From Aptenodytes patagonicus (Eukaryota > Chordata > Aves > Sphenisciformes > Spheniscidae), in the NCBI RefSeq assembly GCF_965638725.1, contig NC_134975.1, forward strand, positions 558,861-622,860: a DNA stretch of 64,000 bases. The letters are read 5' to 3'. This document shows positions 1-19,140 of the stretch, piece by piece. Under the pieces are notes generated by a model. The model did not search any database and was not told the origin of the DNA. It was given only the letters and a program-made list of their open reading frames with translations. A program made the position numbers and the translations under genes. Position 1 is the first letter of the stretch. Every line of letters begins with the position of its first letter.

Positions 1-832
1 GCAGCAATGTTCACCTGCAGTTAAATATAAGCTTCTGCTGCATGATGCTCTGTGCCTGCAGTGGCCTGAGGGCACGGCTCGGATCCCTTTTCTGGCATTT
101 TTATCAGATAGAGTGGCTTTCCTTCTTCTAGGACTGGAGATCCTTTCAGTGATGAGCCATGAGTATGGAAACCCGGCAGCAGCTTCAGAGTAAAGTGTGT
201 GGGGTGGAGGGATCCTGAATAGGCGAAGAGGAAGCAGCCCTGCCTTTGAGGGTGTGGGAAATGTCTGCTTCTTTCTAATTCCTGGGACAGAGAGGGCATG
301 CAGTACTTCCTCATACCTCGTTACTCTCCGTTTTGAGCTAAAGTGGGTCGTATGAAGACTGCAGTATCCATTTTCCTTGGGTGCAGTGGGGAAGTCTTAT
401 TTGTTCTGAAAAAGACAAATAATTGTTGACTTCAGGTACCAGTCTTCACTGGTTGTTATAGGGAGAAGGGGAAAGAGGGAGAAACTGGATGGTTTTTCTC
501 TGGAAGGTAAAATGCAGGCTGTTCTAGCAAATTCAGACCAGAACAGGCTCCCGTCCTCTTTTAAATAGCAAGTGCCAATAATCCCTGATCCCATGATTGA
601 AGCACCATCTTCTTTTGGGGGTTTTAGCTGTGGTTTGCCTGCCTGATGACTTGATCAGTCCCATGTTAACGCTGTTATTTGATGTGTCCTCTACCATCCT
701 GGAACAGCAAGCTAAAATTGTCCAGGCTCTGAGAGGATAATTAAAACACAAGAAGAAAGTCCTTAAAGAACACTTATGAAGGAGTGATAATTTTCTAAAA
801 GTGTCTGGTTTTCTCCTCCCTTTCCTCTCAAG
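1..832 (+). other. ACVR1B: ACVR1B intron 2 (3' portion)
   Basis: No coding exon is supported here. The stretch is AT-richer than the rest of the window and ends in a pyrimidine tract with an AG acceptor at 831-832, directly before the juxtamembrane exon of ACVR1B. The exons for the signal peptide and activin-binding ectodomain must lie upstream of the window. I see no RNA gene or repeat in it. Confidence 0.8.
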
Positions 833-5568
<4,736 letters not shown>

Positions 5569-8500
5569 GCTCTGAGCCCCAGCAGGAGGAAACTGCACAA
5601 AAGCTGCCATGCTAGAGTAGACGTGTGATGGAGGCCTACCTCGTGTTTCTGCCCAATCTACTGCTACCAACCAGGCAGCGTGACCTACAGGCTGCTAGGT
5701 GGGGTGACGGAGCCTATTGAATTGCTCTCTTCCCTGCTTGGGTATGAAACAATCAGAAACCTTTTATGATCACCTCCTGACAGCGTGAAGACTCGAGAGG
5801 GACTTAACCTGAGGGATCTCAGCCATGATCGTAACTCTTGTTTCTTTAATGGAAATCCCTGTAAAGTTCAGTGCGCGCAGTGCACCCGTTGGCAGTGTTT
5901 GAGGCCGGGGTGCTAGGTGCTGGGAGTGGGAAGGGAAAGGGAAGGTTTTCTTGCCGTGCTCTGAGGATTTTTCCAGGGACTGGCACGTTAATGCAGAAAA
6001 AGCATTTGCAAAACAAATGGTGCTCCCTTCTGAGAGGCTGAGCCTGAACAGTTTATCAGCTTCATGAAACCATTTCCCTCCTTTTTCTTAAGCTTGAAAA
6101 ATTCTAAGTCGAAAACAGAACTCTGACTGGCTGTCAGTGTGCGCAATGGTGTATGCATGCGCGAGGTGCGCGTGTCCCCTGTGCCTGTTCATCTCCTTCC
6201 GTAGACGTGCAGTGTCTGCCCGTAGGGTGGCTCATCTCTGTTCGTGCTTTCTGTGCATGTGCAAATCTAGAGTGTCCTTTTTTTGAGCTGTGCGCGCTGG
6301 TGCTCTCCTTGTTGAGTAGTGAGCATTGTCTAGCTTGGACAGGCTGCTTAAAACCAGATCCTTAGCTCTCCGATGGGTGCTGTGGCCTTGCTGTCCGTAC
6401 GCCGGCTGCAGGAACTTCCCATCAGGTTGCCTCACTGCCACCCCCTCCCTTTTTTAAGACAAAACAAATGAGGAACTGACTTCAGTCCTGGAATCCAGGC
6501 TTTTTGTCTTGAGCCCCTCGGGTTTGTAATTCTTGGTAGGGTGGAAAGAGAGACCTGGGGCGGGAGGAGATGCCACGGAGCTGAGATGCATGTCAGAGAG
6601 AGAGCAGGCACTGCGCCTGGCTGGAAGGAGACCAGGCCACGGGGAAATGCAGGAGACCGTTCTCGTAGGAACGCGATTCCCGAGCCCACCATCCAGGCAC
6701 CCTCGCAGGCGTGCTCGGCAGCGTGGGGCAGACTTCTCAGGGCCTGAGCCGTGGGGGGCCGGGTGCCTGGCTGTGCTCTGCACCTCCCGAGAGGCACTCG
6801 GCAGGATCTGACAGCGGGGTGTGGGTTTGGAAACCAACGTCCATCTTTTTTAATATACATATATAAATATCTCATAATCTGGAAGTGGCTGTGTATAACT
6901 TGTGGGGTGGGGGGAACTGCATGAATTTTCTTTTGATTAAATGCCAAATCAGGGTGAAGTAGAGTTGGTTTGACTGTTGTCTGCAGCTGGGCCTAGCAAA
7001 AATGGAAGTAGCTGAGGACTGAGTCTGTTGTGCTGACTGCAGCGTTAAGGACAGTCTGGGAAGTGCCGGTTGTTTGGTGGTTAGGTCAGTATCTACGGTG
7101 TATAACTCTGAAGCCATAACTTTTAACTGGAGTGGTTTTGATTATTTTTTTTTATTATTATTTTATGGGAGGGTCTGGATTTTAACTTTTTTTAATATTG
7201 TTAATTCTTTATAAGAGAAGAAAAACAATCTATAATTATTACCTCTTGACCTGTTTGTTTGTAAAGAAATCACTGCAAAAAAAAAAGAAAAAAAAACCAA
7301 ATGCACACAGCTCGATTTACACTGGAACTGTTTCTACTCAAACCTTGCGCCTGCTCTGTAAGGTGAGGTTTCATCTCTGCTCCGGCCACCGGGGTTAACT
7401 TTTTTTTTTTTAAACGCTCTGTTCTTGCTGTCTGTGTATCTGTCCGTGTGTCCGTCTTCCCCCAGACTCCCTATCTTGTCTGTGACTTTGTGTAAAGTGA
7501 GGAGTGTGGTTTTTTTGCATCGTGTTTGGAGCCATTTTGCATCCTCCCGTGGAGTTTAGCGGTCGGGCGGTGCAGAGCTGTCGTGGGAGGGCTGGCAGAC
7601 TTCGGGCTGGTTCATGGAGCGGTATGGAGTGTACGCTTTGTGAATGTACAGCTTCCCTTCCCTTTCCGATTTGTTCTGACTCGCATCTCAGCCAGAGGTT
7701 ACCGTGTGTCTCCAGTACCGTACGTCCCTTAACCAAACCCTTCTGCATTTAGAAACCGAGGTGGTGGGCTCTTCACAGATACCCTAAAGACTCTTCAGCT
7801 GCTGTAACAGGACCCTGGCGATGGCCCGTCCCGGCGGGTTGGGGAGGAGGTCTTAGCGACTGTGAAATAAACTGCCGTAGGAAAGCCCATCACGCCGGTA
7901 GGTATGTCTGCCGCGCGCTCCTCCATGAGCACTGCCGGCTCTCGTTTCTGAGTACGCGTCTCCCATCCCTGTTAACTGTGCAGGCTGCTTCTCGAGGACA
8001 CTAAATCAGCTACGTAACTTGCACTGACTCACTCACCCACCCCTCCAACTGTAGCCACACATGCATCTGCCTCAGCGCTAAACCAAACAGCAGACAGCGG
8101 AGCGGTTTCAGACCGGATAAGGTTAGAAGGGGTGAGGGCAGGACAGGGTATCCCCTATAAGCAGGATTGCAGAAGAGAGCTTGTTTGTAGAGAGGTGCCA
8201 TCGCGAGATGGTCAAAACGGAGGAGGATCCGAGATGGGAACGCTGACTATGTAGCATTTATACAGCACTTTTCATGCAAACATGTGCCAGGGAGGTGCAG
8301 TGCTTACTTAGCTGACTGGTAGCAAACATAGGAATCGCTCTCAAACGTGCCCGGCTCAGAGGTGGCTGCAGCAGCTGTGGAAAAAAAAAATGCAACGCTA
8401 CAGGCAGTTCAGGACAAGAGGCCGACGCCGCAGCAGCTCAAAACGAGGAGGGGAGACGTCAGATACTCGAGGGCAAATCGTGTTGGGGAGAGGCAGAGGT

Positions 8501-8765
8501 ACGGAGCTTGTGCTTCTCGTCTGTGGCGCAGGGTTAATCGGTGGTACGCTGGCTTCAGAACAGATCTCTTGGTACTTATCTGCCCCTTTTATTTGTTTGG
8601 TTTTGTATATTTTATTAGAAATGGACTGTAAAATAGCCACTTAGACACTTTACCTCTTCAGTATGCAAATGTAAATACAATGTAATATAGGAAATCTTTT
8701 GTTTAATATAAAACAAGGCTGTCGATTTCTGCTGTACATTATTAAAAGTTTGTTTTATTCACGTG
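5569..8765 (+). other. ACVR1B: ACVR1B 3' untranslated region
   Basis: About 3.2 kb follow the TAG stop without a splice-consistent coding exon. The stretch is AT-rich, with poly-A and poly-T runs near 7140-7310 and 7400, as expected of a long UTR. It ends shortly after an ATTAAA polyadenylation signal at 8741-8746 followed by a GT/T-rich element. Small open frames here have no family resemblance and are taken as chance. The length is of the order known for mammalian ACVR1B. Confidence 0.75.
8741..8746 (+). terminator. ACVR1B: ACVR1B polyadenylation signal ATTAAA
   Basis: ATTAAA followed within 10-25 bases by a T/GT-rich stretch, at the point where base composition changes from AT-rich UTR to GC-rich spacer. 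It is the most convincing end for the receptor transcript in this stretch. Confidence 0.6.
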
Positions 8766-10480
8766 AGGTGTTGGAGTCTCTCGCGGTTTGCTGCGAAGGG
8801 TTAGCTGCGGCGTAGAGGGGTAGGAACTGAGCGGCGAAGACTGGCAGAGCCTGTAGTCCCCCAGCCCCCAGAGACGTGCCTGGGGGGGGGGGGGCTTGTT
8901 CACCCACAGCTAAAATTATCTCCCTGGGAATCCTGCTCAGCAAATCTTCATGTTGAATATTCCCCTTATTAGTGGAGATGCAGCTTCCATCATCCGCTGC
9001 GTGCTCAGGAGATGCCTCGATCGTAGCAGAGGTGAGATGAGGATGTGGCAGATGGGGATTTCCAACCCACACGGGGTTGAGCAGCTGAAATTGGGTCTCC
9101 CTCTCTGGGGGACGGTAACTGGAAGCAGGAGGGGGTACGGCAGGCGGCTCCCCAGAGCATCCCCCTGCGTCTCCGCACACACGGACCCGCAGCTTCAAGG
9201 AAGGATAAATTTTAGTCCAAGCTGCCCAGCATCCCTATGAAATCCTGTTTGCTGGGAGGGCAACCGGTGCTGGGCAAACGGCCCCCGCTAATTCTCCCTA
9301 ATTAGAGCCTCCCATAAATGAGCAGGTTGTGAGCGGATCAAGGGGAAAATCCGCCGGGGCCTGGGGTCCCCCGTGGGCTCAGACTGATGGCGTTGGTGGG
9401 GAGGGGGAGCCGCCATCTGGGCTCGCCCCTCCTCCCTTTCCAGCTTTGTCTGCAGCCGCTGCCGCGGCCCCTGAGGAACTCTAACCCCGTCCTGGAAATG
9501 GAGGCAGCGGGTGACTTGGGAGTACGCCTTTTTTTAAAGCAAAAATTGCCTTTACTCCTCTTTCAGGAAATGTGCTGGGAAAACAGGTCTGGGATGGCTT
9601 CGGCCACGGGGCCAAGTCATTACCTGGGCTGCCCGATTTTTGGGAACAGGACGGGACGTTCTTTTTCACTCCCTGATAAAGGGTCATGGTTTGGTGCCCT
9701 GGGATGGGTGGTGGGCTCAATCCTGTCCTTTCCCAAGCACTTCCCAGCTGGAGCGGCTCAGCTCTGGGAGCAAGCTTGCCTCCTGGTAACCCCTGGACAG
9801 CCTGTGGGCGGGTGGCTTGGGTGTAACGCCAGCGGGATTGTTACAAGCTGATTTTTTTGGCAAATTTTAAATAAATATCTGGGCAAGCACCTCAATTCCA
9901 GCTGGAAAATTCCTGCTACCTCCCAGTGCGGTGCAGTGAGGGGCTGCCCGGAGCCGTGTGCCGTGTCCGCAGCAGGCACCGCGTCTGCCTCTGGGAATTG
10001 TTATGTCCTCCGTGTCCCCGTCCTCAGCACGGGCAAAGCTCTTGCAGGAACGGTTTAAATCCTCCCGTCCGCTCACGTTGGGAGCACGGCCCGGGGCTCC
10101 GGCTGCCCCCTGCCTCCAGCTTCTGCCTTGAATTAAATCCTAAATGCGGCTCTGGCGGCGGGGTGTTGTCCTGTGGGGTGAAACAGCTGTGGGTGCTTGG
10201 GTGCTTGGCTGGAGCCAGGCTCCGGGGAGCGGCGGAGCCCGGCATCGCTTCTGCGCCAGGGAAACCCCTCCGGTTTCTCCCGTTATGGTCCCCAAGATGA
10301 TCTCCGGGCCGATGCAGCCCCTCCTTGGTCCCCTGCGGCACCCCGCCCTGCGCCCCCAGGCCCCCGCCGTCCCCACGGTCCCTGCTGCCCCACAGCATCA
10401 CCCCTGGGACACCCCCCCCCCCCCCCCCCCACGCTGGAGCCCACGGGGTCCCTGCGCGGGACCTGGGCCCCGGCTGGGGC
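8766..10480. other. Intergenic spacer ACVR1B to TAMALIN
   Basis: About 1.7 kb between the ACVR1B polyadenylation site and the TAMALIN promoter. I see no exon with splice-site support and no RNA gene. It contains a G12 run near 8882 and a C run near 10411. GC content rises steadily towards TAMALIN. Open frames of 60-290 codons here on both strands lack family resemblance and reflect the high GC. Confidence 0.6.
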
Positions 10481-10484
10481 GGTG

Positions 10485-10644
10485 CCGGGGGCGGGGCTTC
10501 CCGCAACTGGGCGTGGTTTAGCGCATAACGGGGCGTGGTTAGAGGCAGAAAGGGGCGTGTTCTTCACGGAGGGGGGGCGTGCCGGGCGCTGGCCCCGCCC
10601 CCCGCGGGCTGATATAGCGGCGCGCGGGGCGGCGCGGCCCGGCC
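10485..10644 (+). promoter_or_regulatory. TAMALIN: TAMALIN proximal promoter (GC and CACCC/KLF boxes)
   Basis: Directly upstream of the TAMALIN start codon the sequence repeats GGGCGTGG or GGGGCGTGT-like boxes about five times, with GGGGCGGGGC at about 10490 and CCCCGCCCC at about 10594. These are typical SP1/KLF sites. A TATA-like GATATAG lies at about 10611, some 30 bases before the start codon. This is a short CpG-island promoter with a very short 5' leader. No binding data support it. Confidence 0.5.
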
Positions 10645-14388
<3,744 letters not shown>

Positions 14389-14765
14389 CCGGGGGCACCG
14401 CCGGCCCCCCCAGGCCTATTTATTTATTTATTGCAAGGGGCTGCACGCCCCCCCCCCCCCGCCTCCCCGGGGGCTGCTGGAAGGAGCTCGGGGTCGGCCC
14501 CGGGGGTCCCGGCTCGGCCGCTGTCTGTGGGGGTCACGGCACCAAGGGACAGAGGCAGGCACCCTCCCCGAGGTGGCTCGCGAAGCCACCACTCATCTCA
14601 GGAATCGGTTCCCTCCTTGCTGGGGGCACCAGGGGGACTCAGCCCCCCCCCCCCCCCCTCCCCCAGCTCAGGGGGCCATGGGGGTCCTGCCTCCCGCCAC
14701 CCCTGGGGCTTTTGTACCATGCCAGCGCGCTCGGCGCTCGCCAATACAGAGACTTTTTGCAGCGG
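14389..14765 (+). other. TAMALIN: TAMALIN 3' untranslated region
   Basis: Short UTR with an ATTTATTTATTTATT run at about 14419-14433 (an AU-rich element, typical of unstable messages) and C-runs near 14449 and 14645. The variant polyadenylation hexamer AATACA at 14743-14748 is followed by a T-run and a GT-rich stretch. The exact 3' end is inferred. Confidence 0.5.
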
Positions 14766-16760
14766 CGTGTGGCTGTGACTGGGGGGGGCCAGAGCCCCGT
14801 GGGGATGGGGACGGGCTGGCTGGGGGAGGACGTGTCCCCCGGGGGAGCCCCCCAGGCTGCAGCTCCCCTCGGCCCCCCCGTGCTGCCGCCTTTGCCCTCC
14901 CGCCTGCCAGCTAGGCTCTGGGCAGGAAGGCCTCGGCGTCACCGATGTCACCTCAGATCCTTGTGGGCTCCCGGGGACCCCCGTGTGTCCCCCACCTGCC
15001 GCAGCCCCCCATGCCATGGGCCATGTCCCAGCGCTGCGGGGCCCCGGCCAGGCCCTTCCTGCCCCGCTTCCTCCGGCAGCCGGCGGGAAGCCGGTCCCGC
15101 CCCGAGCCCTTCCGGCTGCGGGGGCCGGGGTGCCCGCGGGGAGCAGGACGGGCACGGGGGTCCACCCCCCCTCCCTGTCCCGTTGCCCCCCAGTCCCACC
15201 AAAGCAGCACCCGGAGGCCTTGGGGTGCACAGAGTTCCCCCCCCCCCTTCGCTGTTGCAGTGAGCACCCACGGGTGCACGGGGGTGGCCTTGCACAAGGA
15301 TTCCCTTGGACGAGGGTGGCCTTGCACGAGCGCTCCGTGCAAGCACCGAGAGCCCACAGCCCTCTGCCACAGACCTGCGGGGGAGCGTGGGGCTGCGCTC
15401 TGTGCCTCAGTTTCCCCTCTGGTTTATGCCCCTCTCTGGCTGGGTCACTGTGTGTTTGGGGAGCCCCGGGGAGCCCCAGCTCTGAGCTCCTGCACCCCAC
15501 AGCCGGGCCCTGCGGTGCCCAGCCATGGCTCAGCCCCCTGGGACCCTAGGGCGTCTGCAGGAGATTTTGGGGATGAGAACCTGGGGGCACGGGGGGCTGC
15601 GCTGTGCTGCAGTGGGGCGTGCACGTGTGTGCTGCAGGGCTGCATGTGCATGCGTGTGCATGCTGCAGGGCTGTGTGTGCACACGTGTGCCGCATGCCTG
15701 CACGTGTGCACGGGACAGGGCCGCGGGGGTGTGCATGGGCCCGGCCGGCTCCCCGCCGCTCTCCTGCCTTGTCCCCGTTCCAGGACGGCTCCGTGCTTGG
15801 ACATTTATGGTCTGGCTGACGGGGCCGCACTCACAGCCCCAGCTCGCGGCGCCTGCCCACGCGCTGCCAGGGTCGGGGCACCCCGTCCCCATCACAGCCG
15901 TCATGGGACCCCCCCCCCCCCCGCGGCAGCTGCCACCCCACGCGGAGCTTTTTTTAGCCCCAACCTGGGGCTGTGTGTGCCTGGGGCTAGGCAGGCGCCG
16001 GCTGGACACTGGGGTCACGCGTGGCACCGGCTGAGCCGGGCAGTGCCGATGGGGCCGAGGCTACGGGGTACGACCCGGGAACGCCCCGGAGCAGCCTGTC
16101 ATTACCGACAAATATAGGCCCGGGGCAGGGAGCCAGCACCGGCCATGGGCACCCTGCAACCACGCCCGGACCGTGGGCACCCTGCAATCCCCCAACACCC
16201 ACCCAACCCCAAGCACACGGGGCCTGGGGGTAGCGGGAAGGGCCGGCTGGTGGCCACCGTGTCCTTACTGGGGTGTTGGGGTGGATCCAGCACCCCTGGG
16301 CCGGTGCGAGCCGGGGCTCCCCCCACACACCCGGTGGCCTTGCTGGGGTGACCGGGCTCAGGTTTCCTCCCCCAGAGCCGGCCGGGCCCTGCGGCCTCTC
16401 CCGGGGTACAGCTAATCCCGGGTGCGGGGGCCACCAGCGTCACCCTCCTGCCGCCGGCAGCACCGCCACCGGCTCGGCCACCAAGTGAGGGGTGCGAGGG
16501 AGCTGCGGCCGGCCGCGGTCTGCGACCCCGGTGGCTCCGGGACCCCCCAGTTGGCTCCTGGACCCTCGACAGCTCCAGGACCCCCGGTCTGACCCTGCCC
16601 CGGGGGGCTCCTGGCCGTACCCCCGGGCTGGCACCGGCTGTGCTCCCCGGTTGGCACCGGCTGCAGCCCCGGGCTGAGCCCCGGTACCGGCCGCGCCGCT
16701 CGCGGGGACCCCGGAAGGTCCCGGCCGAGACCGGGGGATCACCGCGGGGGCGGCCCCGGA
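14766..16760. other. Intergenic spacer TAMALIN to NR4A1
   Basis: About 2 kb of GC-rich sequence with C-runs at 15237 and 15910 and a loose GTGCA/TGTGTGC-rich stretch at 15600-15735. Open frames of 100-460 codons occur on both strands, but none shows a protein family, an exon with matched splice phases or a consistent codon bias. I see no gene here. Confidence 0.55.
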
Positions 16761-16769
16761 GATGCCGCG

Positions 16770-16875
16770 GGATCCCGGGGACGTCAGCGGCCAGGTGTGA
16801 CGTCACGGGGCCCCCGCCTGGGGCGGGCGGCGCGCGGGGCCGCGCGGCGGCGGGAGCCGGGGCCGGAGCGAGGTA
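16770..16875 (+). promoter_or_regulatory. NR4A1: Candidate upstream NR4A1 promoter and first exon with full CRE
   Basis: A palindromic CRE, TGACGTCA, lies at 16798-16805, with a half-site GACGTCA just upstream. It is followed by a GC-rich, CpG-dense block ending in a good splice donor (GCGAG|GTAACG) at about 16873. This looks like a noncoding first exon. NR4A1 in mammals is known to have alternative upstream first exons, so assignment to NR4A1 is reasonable but inferred. A TAMALIN read-through or an independent transcript is the alternative. Confidence 0.35.
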
Positions 16876-17639
16876 ACGGGCGGCGGGAGGAGGCGGCGGC
16901 GGCGCCCGGCCCCGGGCCGTCACCCCCGGTACCCCGGAGTCCCCCCGGGCTGCCGGTGCCGCACCCCCCGCTCCCCTCCGGTGCCGGGCTGCCCCCCTCG
17001 CCGCTCCTCGCGGGGCCGGGGGGGTCCCGTGAAGCCGGGCAGGGTCCCGGCGCCGGGGGTCCCGGCAGCTCCTTCCCGGGTCTGGTCCCCGCCGTGCCGC
17101 CCCGACGCCCCGGGGATGGGCCGGTGCCCGACACGCAGCCCCCGGCGCGGGCTGCGGCTCCCGGGGCACGGCGGTACCGGCCCGAGGGCTGCTCCGCTCT
17201 CCCGGCGGAGCCGTGCCGGGGGGGAGCTCTGCCGCTGCGGGGGGCATTGCTGGGGTGGCACTAACCAGGGTGGCACTAACGGGGGTGGCACTAACGGGGG
17301 GAGGGGGGACACATTGCCCGGGCTGCCCGACCGGGGTGAGGGGACCGGGCACGGCGGGTCGGGTCCCCCAAGATTCCCGGTTCGCCCCCGGGAGCGGGTA
17401 CCGGGGGGGGGTACCGGGTCCCTCTCCGCCCGTCCCCCTCCCTCCCTCCCTCCCTCCCGCCGGCCCGGCCCGGCCCCGCACGGCTGAGCTCATCTTTCCA
17501 GCCCGCGGGCGGTGTTCCCGGCGCTGGGCGCCCGCCAGCAGCCGCCGCTCTTTCCATCGTCCCGGCCAGGGTCTCCCCGCGGGGACCGGGCGGGGGGGAA
17601 CGCGGGCGTCCCGCCTCCTCCCCTCCCGGGATCAGCCTC

Positions 17640-18310
17640 CCCGGGCACCGAGCGGGAGAAGACCGGGGGTACCGGCACCGGGGACGCCGAGTACCGAAGA
17701 TACCGGCTCAGATGGGCACTGGGCATAGCGGCACCGGGGATACGGGAGAGCACCGGCGATGGGGGCTCCGGGGACAGCGGCACCGAGGGGGCACCGGGGA
17801 TGGGGGCTCCGGGGATAGCGGCACCGAGGAGGCACCGGGGACGGGAGCACCGGAGATACCGGCGCCGAGGGGGCACGGGGGATGGGGGTACCGGGGATGG
17901 GGGCACCGAGGGGGCGCCGGGGATACCGGCCCCGGAGATATCGGCACCCAGGGGGCACCGGGGACGGAAGCACCGGGGGATGCCAGCACCGGGGTACCAG
18001 CAGCGAGGGGACACCGGGGACGGGGGCACCGGAGATACCGGCGCCGAGGGGGCACGGGGGATGGGGGTACCGGGGATGGGGGCACCGAGGGGGCGCCGGG
18101 GATACCGGCCCCGGAGATATCGGCACCCAGGGGGCACCGGGGACGGAAGCACCGGGGGATGCCAGCATCGGGGTACCAGCAGCGAGGGGACACCGGGGAT
18201 ACCGGCCCCGGGGACACCGGCACCGATGGGGCACCGGAGATACCAGCACCGAAGGGGCACCGAGGATGGGGACACCGGGGACACCGGCCCCGGGGATACC
18301 GGCCCCCGGA
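17640..18310. repeat. Minisatellite with 179-bp higher-order period upstream of NR4A1
   Basis: The stretch is built from variants of CACCGGGGATGGGGG and GGCACCGAGGGGG of about 15-25 bases. At a higher level, a block containing CGGAGATACCGGCGCCGAGG at about 17850 recurs almost unchanged at about 18029, an offset of 179 bp, and the two copies differ at few sites. The array ends about 130 bp before the MEF2-like sites of the NR4A1 promoter. Open frames across it are artefacts of the repeat. Confidence 0.8.
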
Positions 18311-18439
18311 GGGCCCCGGGCCCTGCTGCCGTCCCTGCCCGTCCCGGCTCGCCGCTCGTCCCGGTGCCGACACCGGGGCCTCCCTCCCCCCCGTCCCCCC
18401 TCGGCGGCGGCCCCGGGAGCCCCGGGGGGGCGGGGGGCG

Positions 18440-18640
18440 CCCGCGCTATTTTTAGCCGGGGCCGCGCGGGTATTTTTAGCGCGGGCGCCGCGGTTGCGTC
18501 AATGGAACCCCGCGTGCGTCACGGCCGCGCCCCCGCCGGAACCGCCCCCCCGCGCCTTCTACGGCGCCGCCGTGCGTCACGGGCCCGCGCGCCGCCCCGC
18601 GCGTCACCGAGCGCTTAAGAGAAAGTAGTGGCGGGGCCGG
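18440..18640 (+). promoter_or_regulatory. NR4A1: NR4A1 immediate-early promoter
   Basis: Two MEF2-type A/T boxes sit in otherwise pure GC: CTATTTTTAG at 18446-18455 and GTATTTTTAG at 18470-18479. Four CRE/AP-1-like boxes follow: TGCGTCA at 18495, 18515 and 18573, and CGCGTCA at 18600. A TTAAGA box at about 18615 can serve as the TATA element. Paired MEF2 sites and repeated TGCGTCA boxes are the established architecture of the mammalian NUR77 promoter, where calcium/MEF2 and CREB/AP-1 signals drive immediate-early induction. Agreement of site type, order and spacing makes this call strong. The start site is probably near 18640. Confidence 0.85.
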
Positions 18641-18708
18641 AGCCCGGCGGAGCCCGCGCAGCGGCGGCGGCGGAGCGGGAACCGGAGCGCCGCCGCGCCG
18701 GCACCCGG
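18640..18708 (+). other. NR4A1: NR4A1 noncoding exon 1
   Basis: CpG-rich leader after the TTAAGA box, ending in the donor CACCCGG|GTACGG at about 18709. It has no ATG in a useful context. Coding begins in the next exon, two bases after its acceptor. The 5' end is inferred from the TATA-like element. Confidence 0.5.
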
Positions 18709-18749
18709 GTACGGGCGGCAGCGGGCTGCGGGGACCGGGCGGGGGGACA

Positions 18750-19140
18750 CCGGGGGCGGGGTGTCCCGGGGGCAGCGGGGACGGGGGGTGCGCGCACCGG
18801 GAGGGGCACGGGGTCCGGCGTCCCGGGTGGCACCGGGGGGAGAGCCGGGGTCGGGCGTCCCGGAGGCACCGGGGGCTCAGGGCGGCGGGCGTCCTGCAAA
18901 GTGCATGGGGTCGGGCGTCCCGGTTGGCACCGGGGGGGAGCCGGTTCGGGCGTCCCGGTGGCTCCGGGGAGAACCGGATCGGGCGTCCCCGCGGCACCGG
19001 GGGGAGCCAGGTCGGGCGTCCCGGAGGCACCGGGGGCTCAGAGCGGCGGGCGTCCTGCAAAATGCATGGGGTCGGGCGTCCCGGTTGGCACCGGGGGGAG
19101 CCGGGGCTCGCGCGTCCTTCAGATACGCGAGTCCCGGCGA
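18750..19140. repeat. Minisatellite in NR4A1 intron 1, 161-bp higher-order period
   Basis: Units of about 30 bases carrying TCGGGCGTCCCGG and GGCACCGGGGG are repeated. A longer block containing GCGGGCGTCCTGCAAA occurs at about 18884 and again at about 19045, an offset of 161 bp with only a few differences. It is very CpG-rich and G-quadruplex prone, and noncoding. Confidence 0.75.

Noticed and set aside
6130-6300. GTGCGC/ATGCATGCGC-rich stretch in the ACVR1B 3'UTR as a microRNA or promoter
   Set aside because: Only loose alternating purine-pyrimidine words; no stable hairpin of microRNA length was evident.
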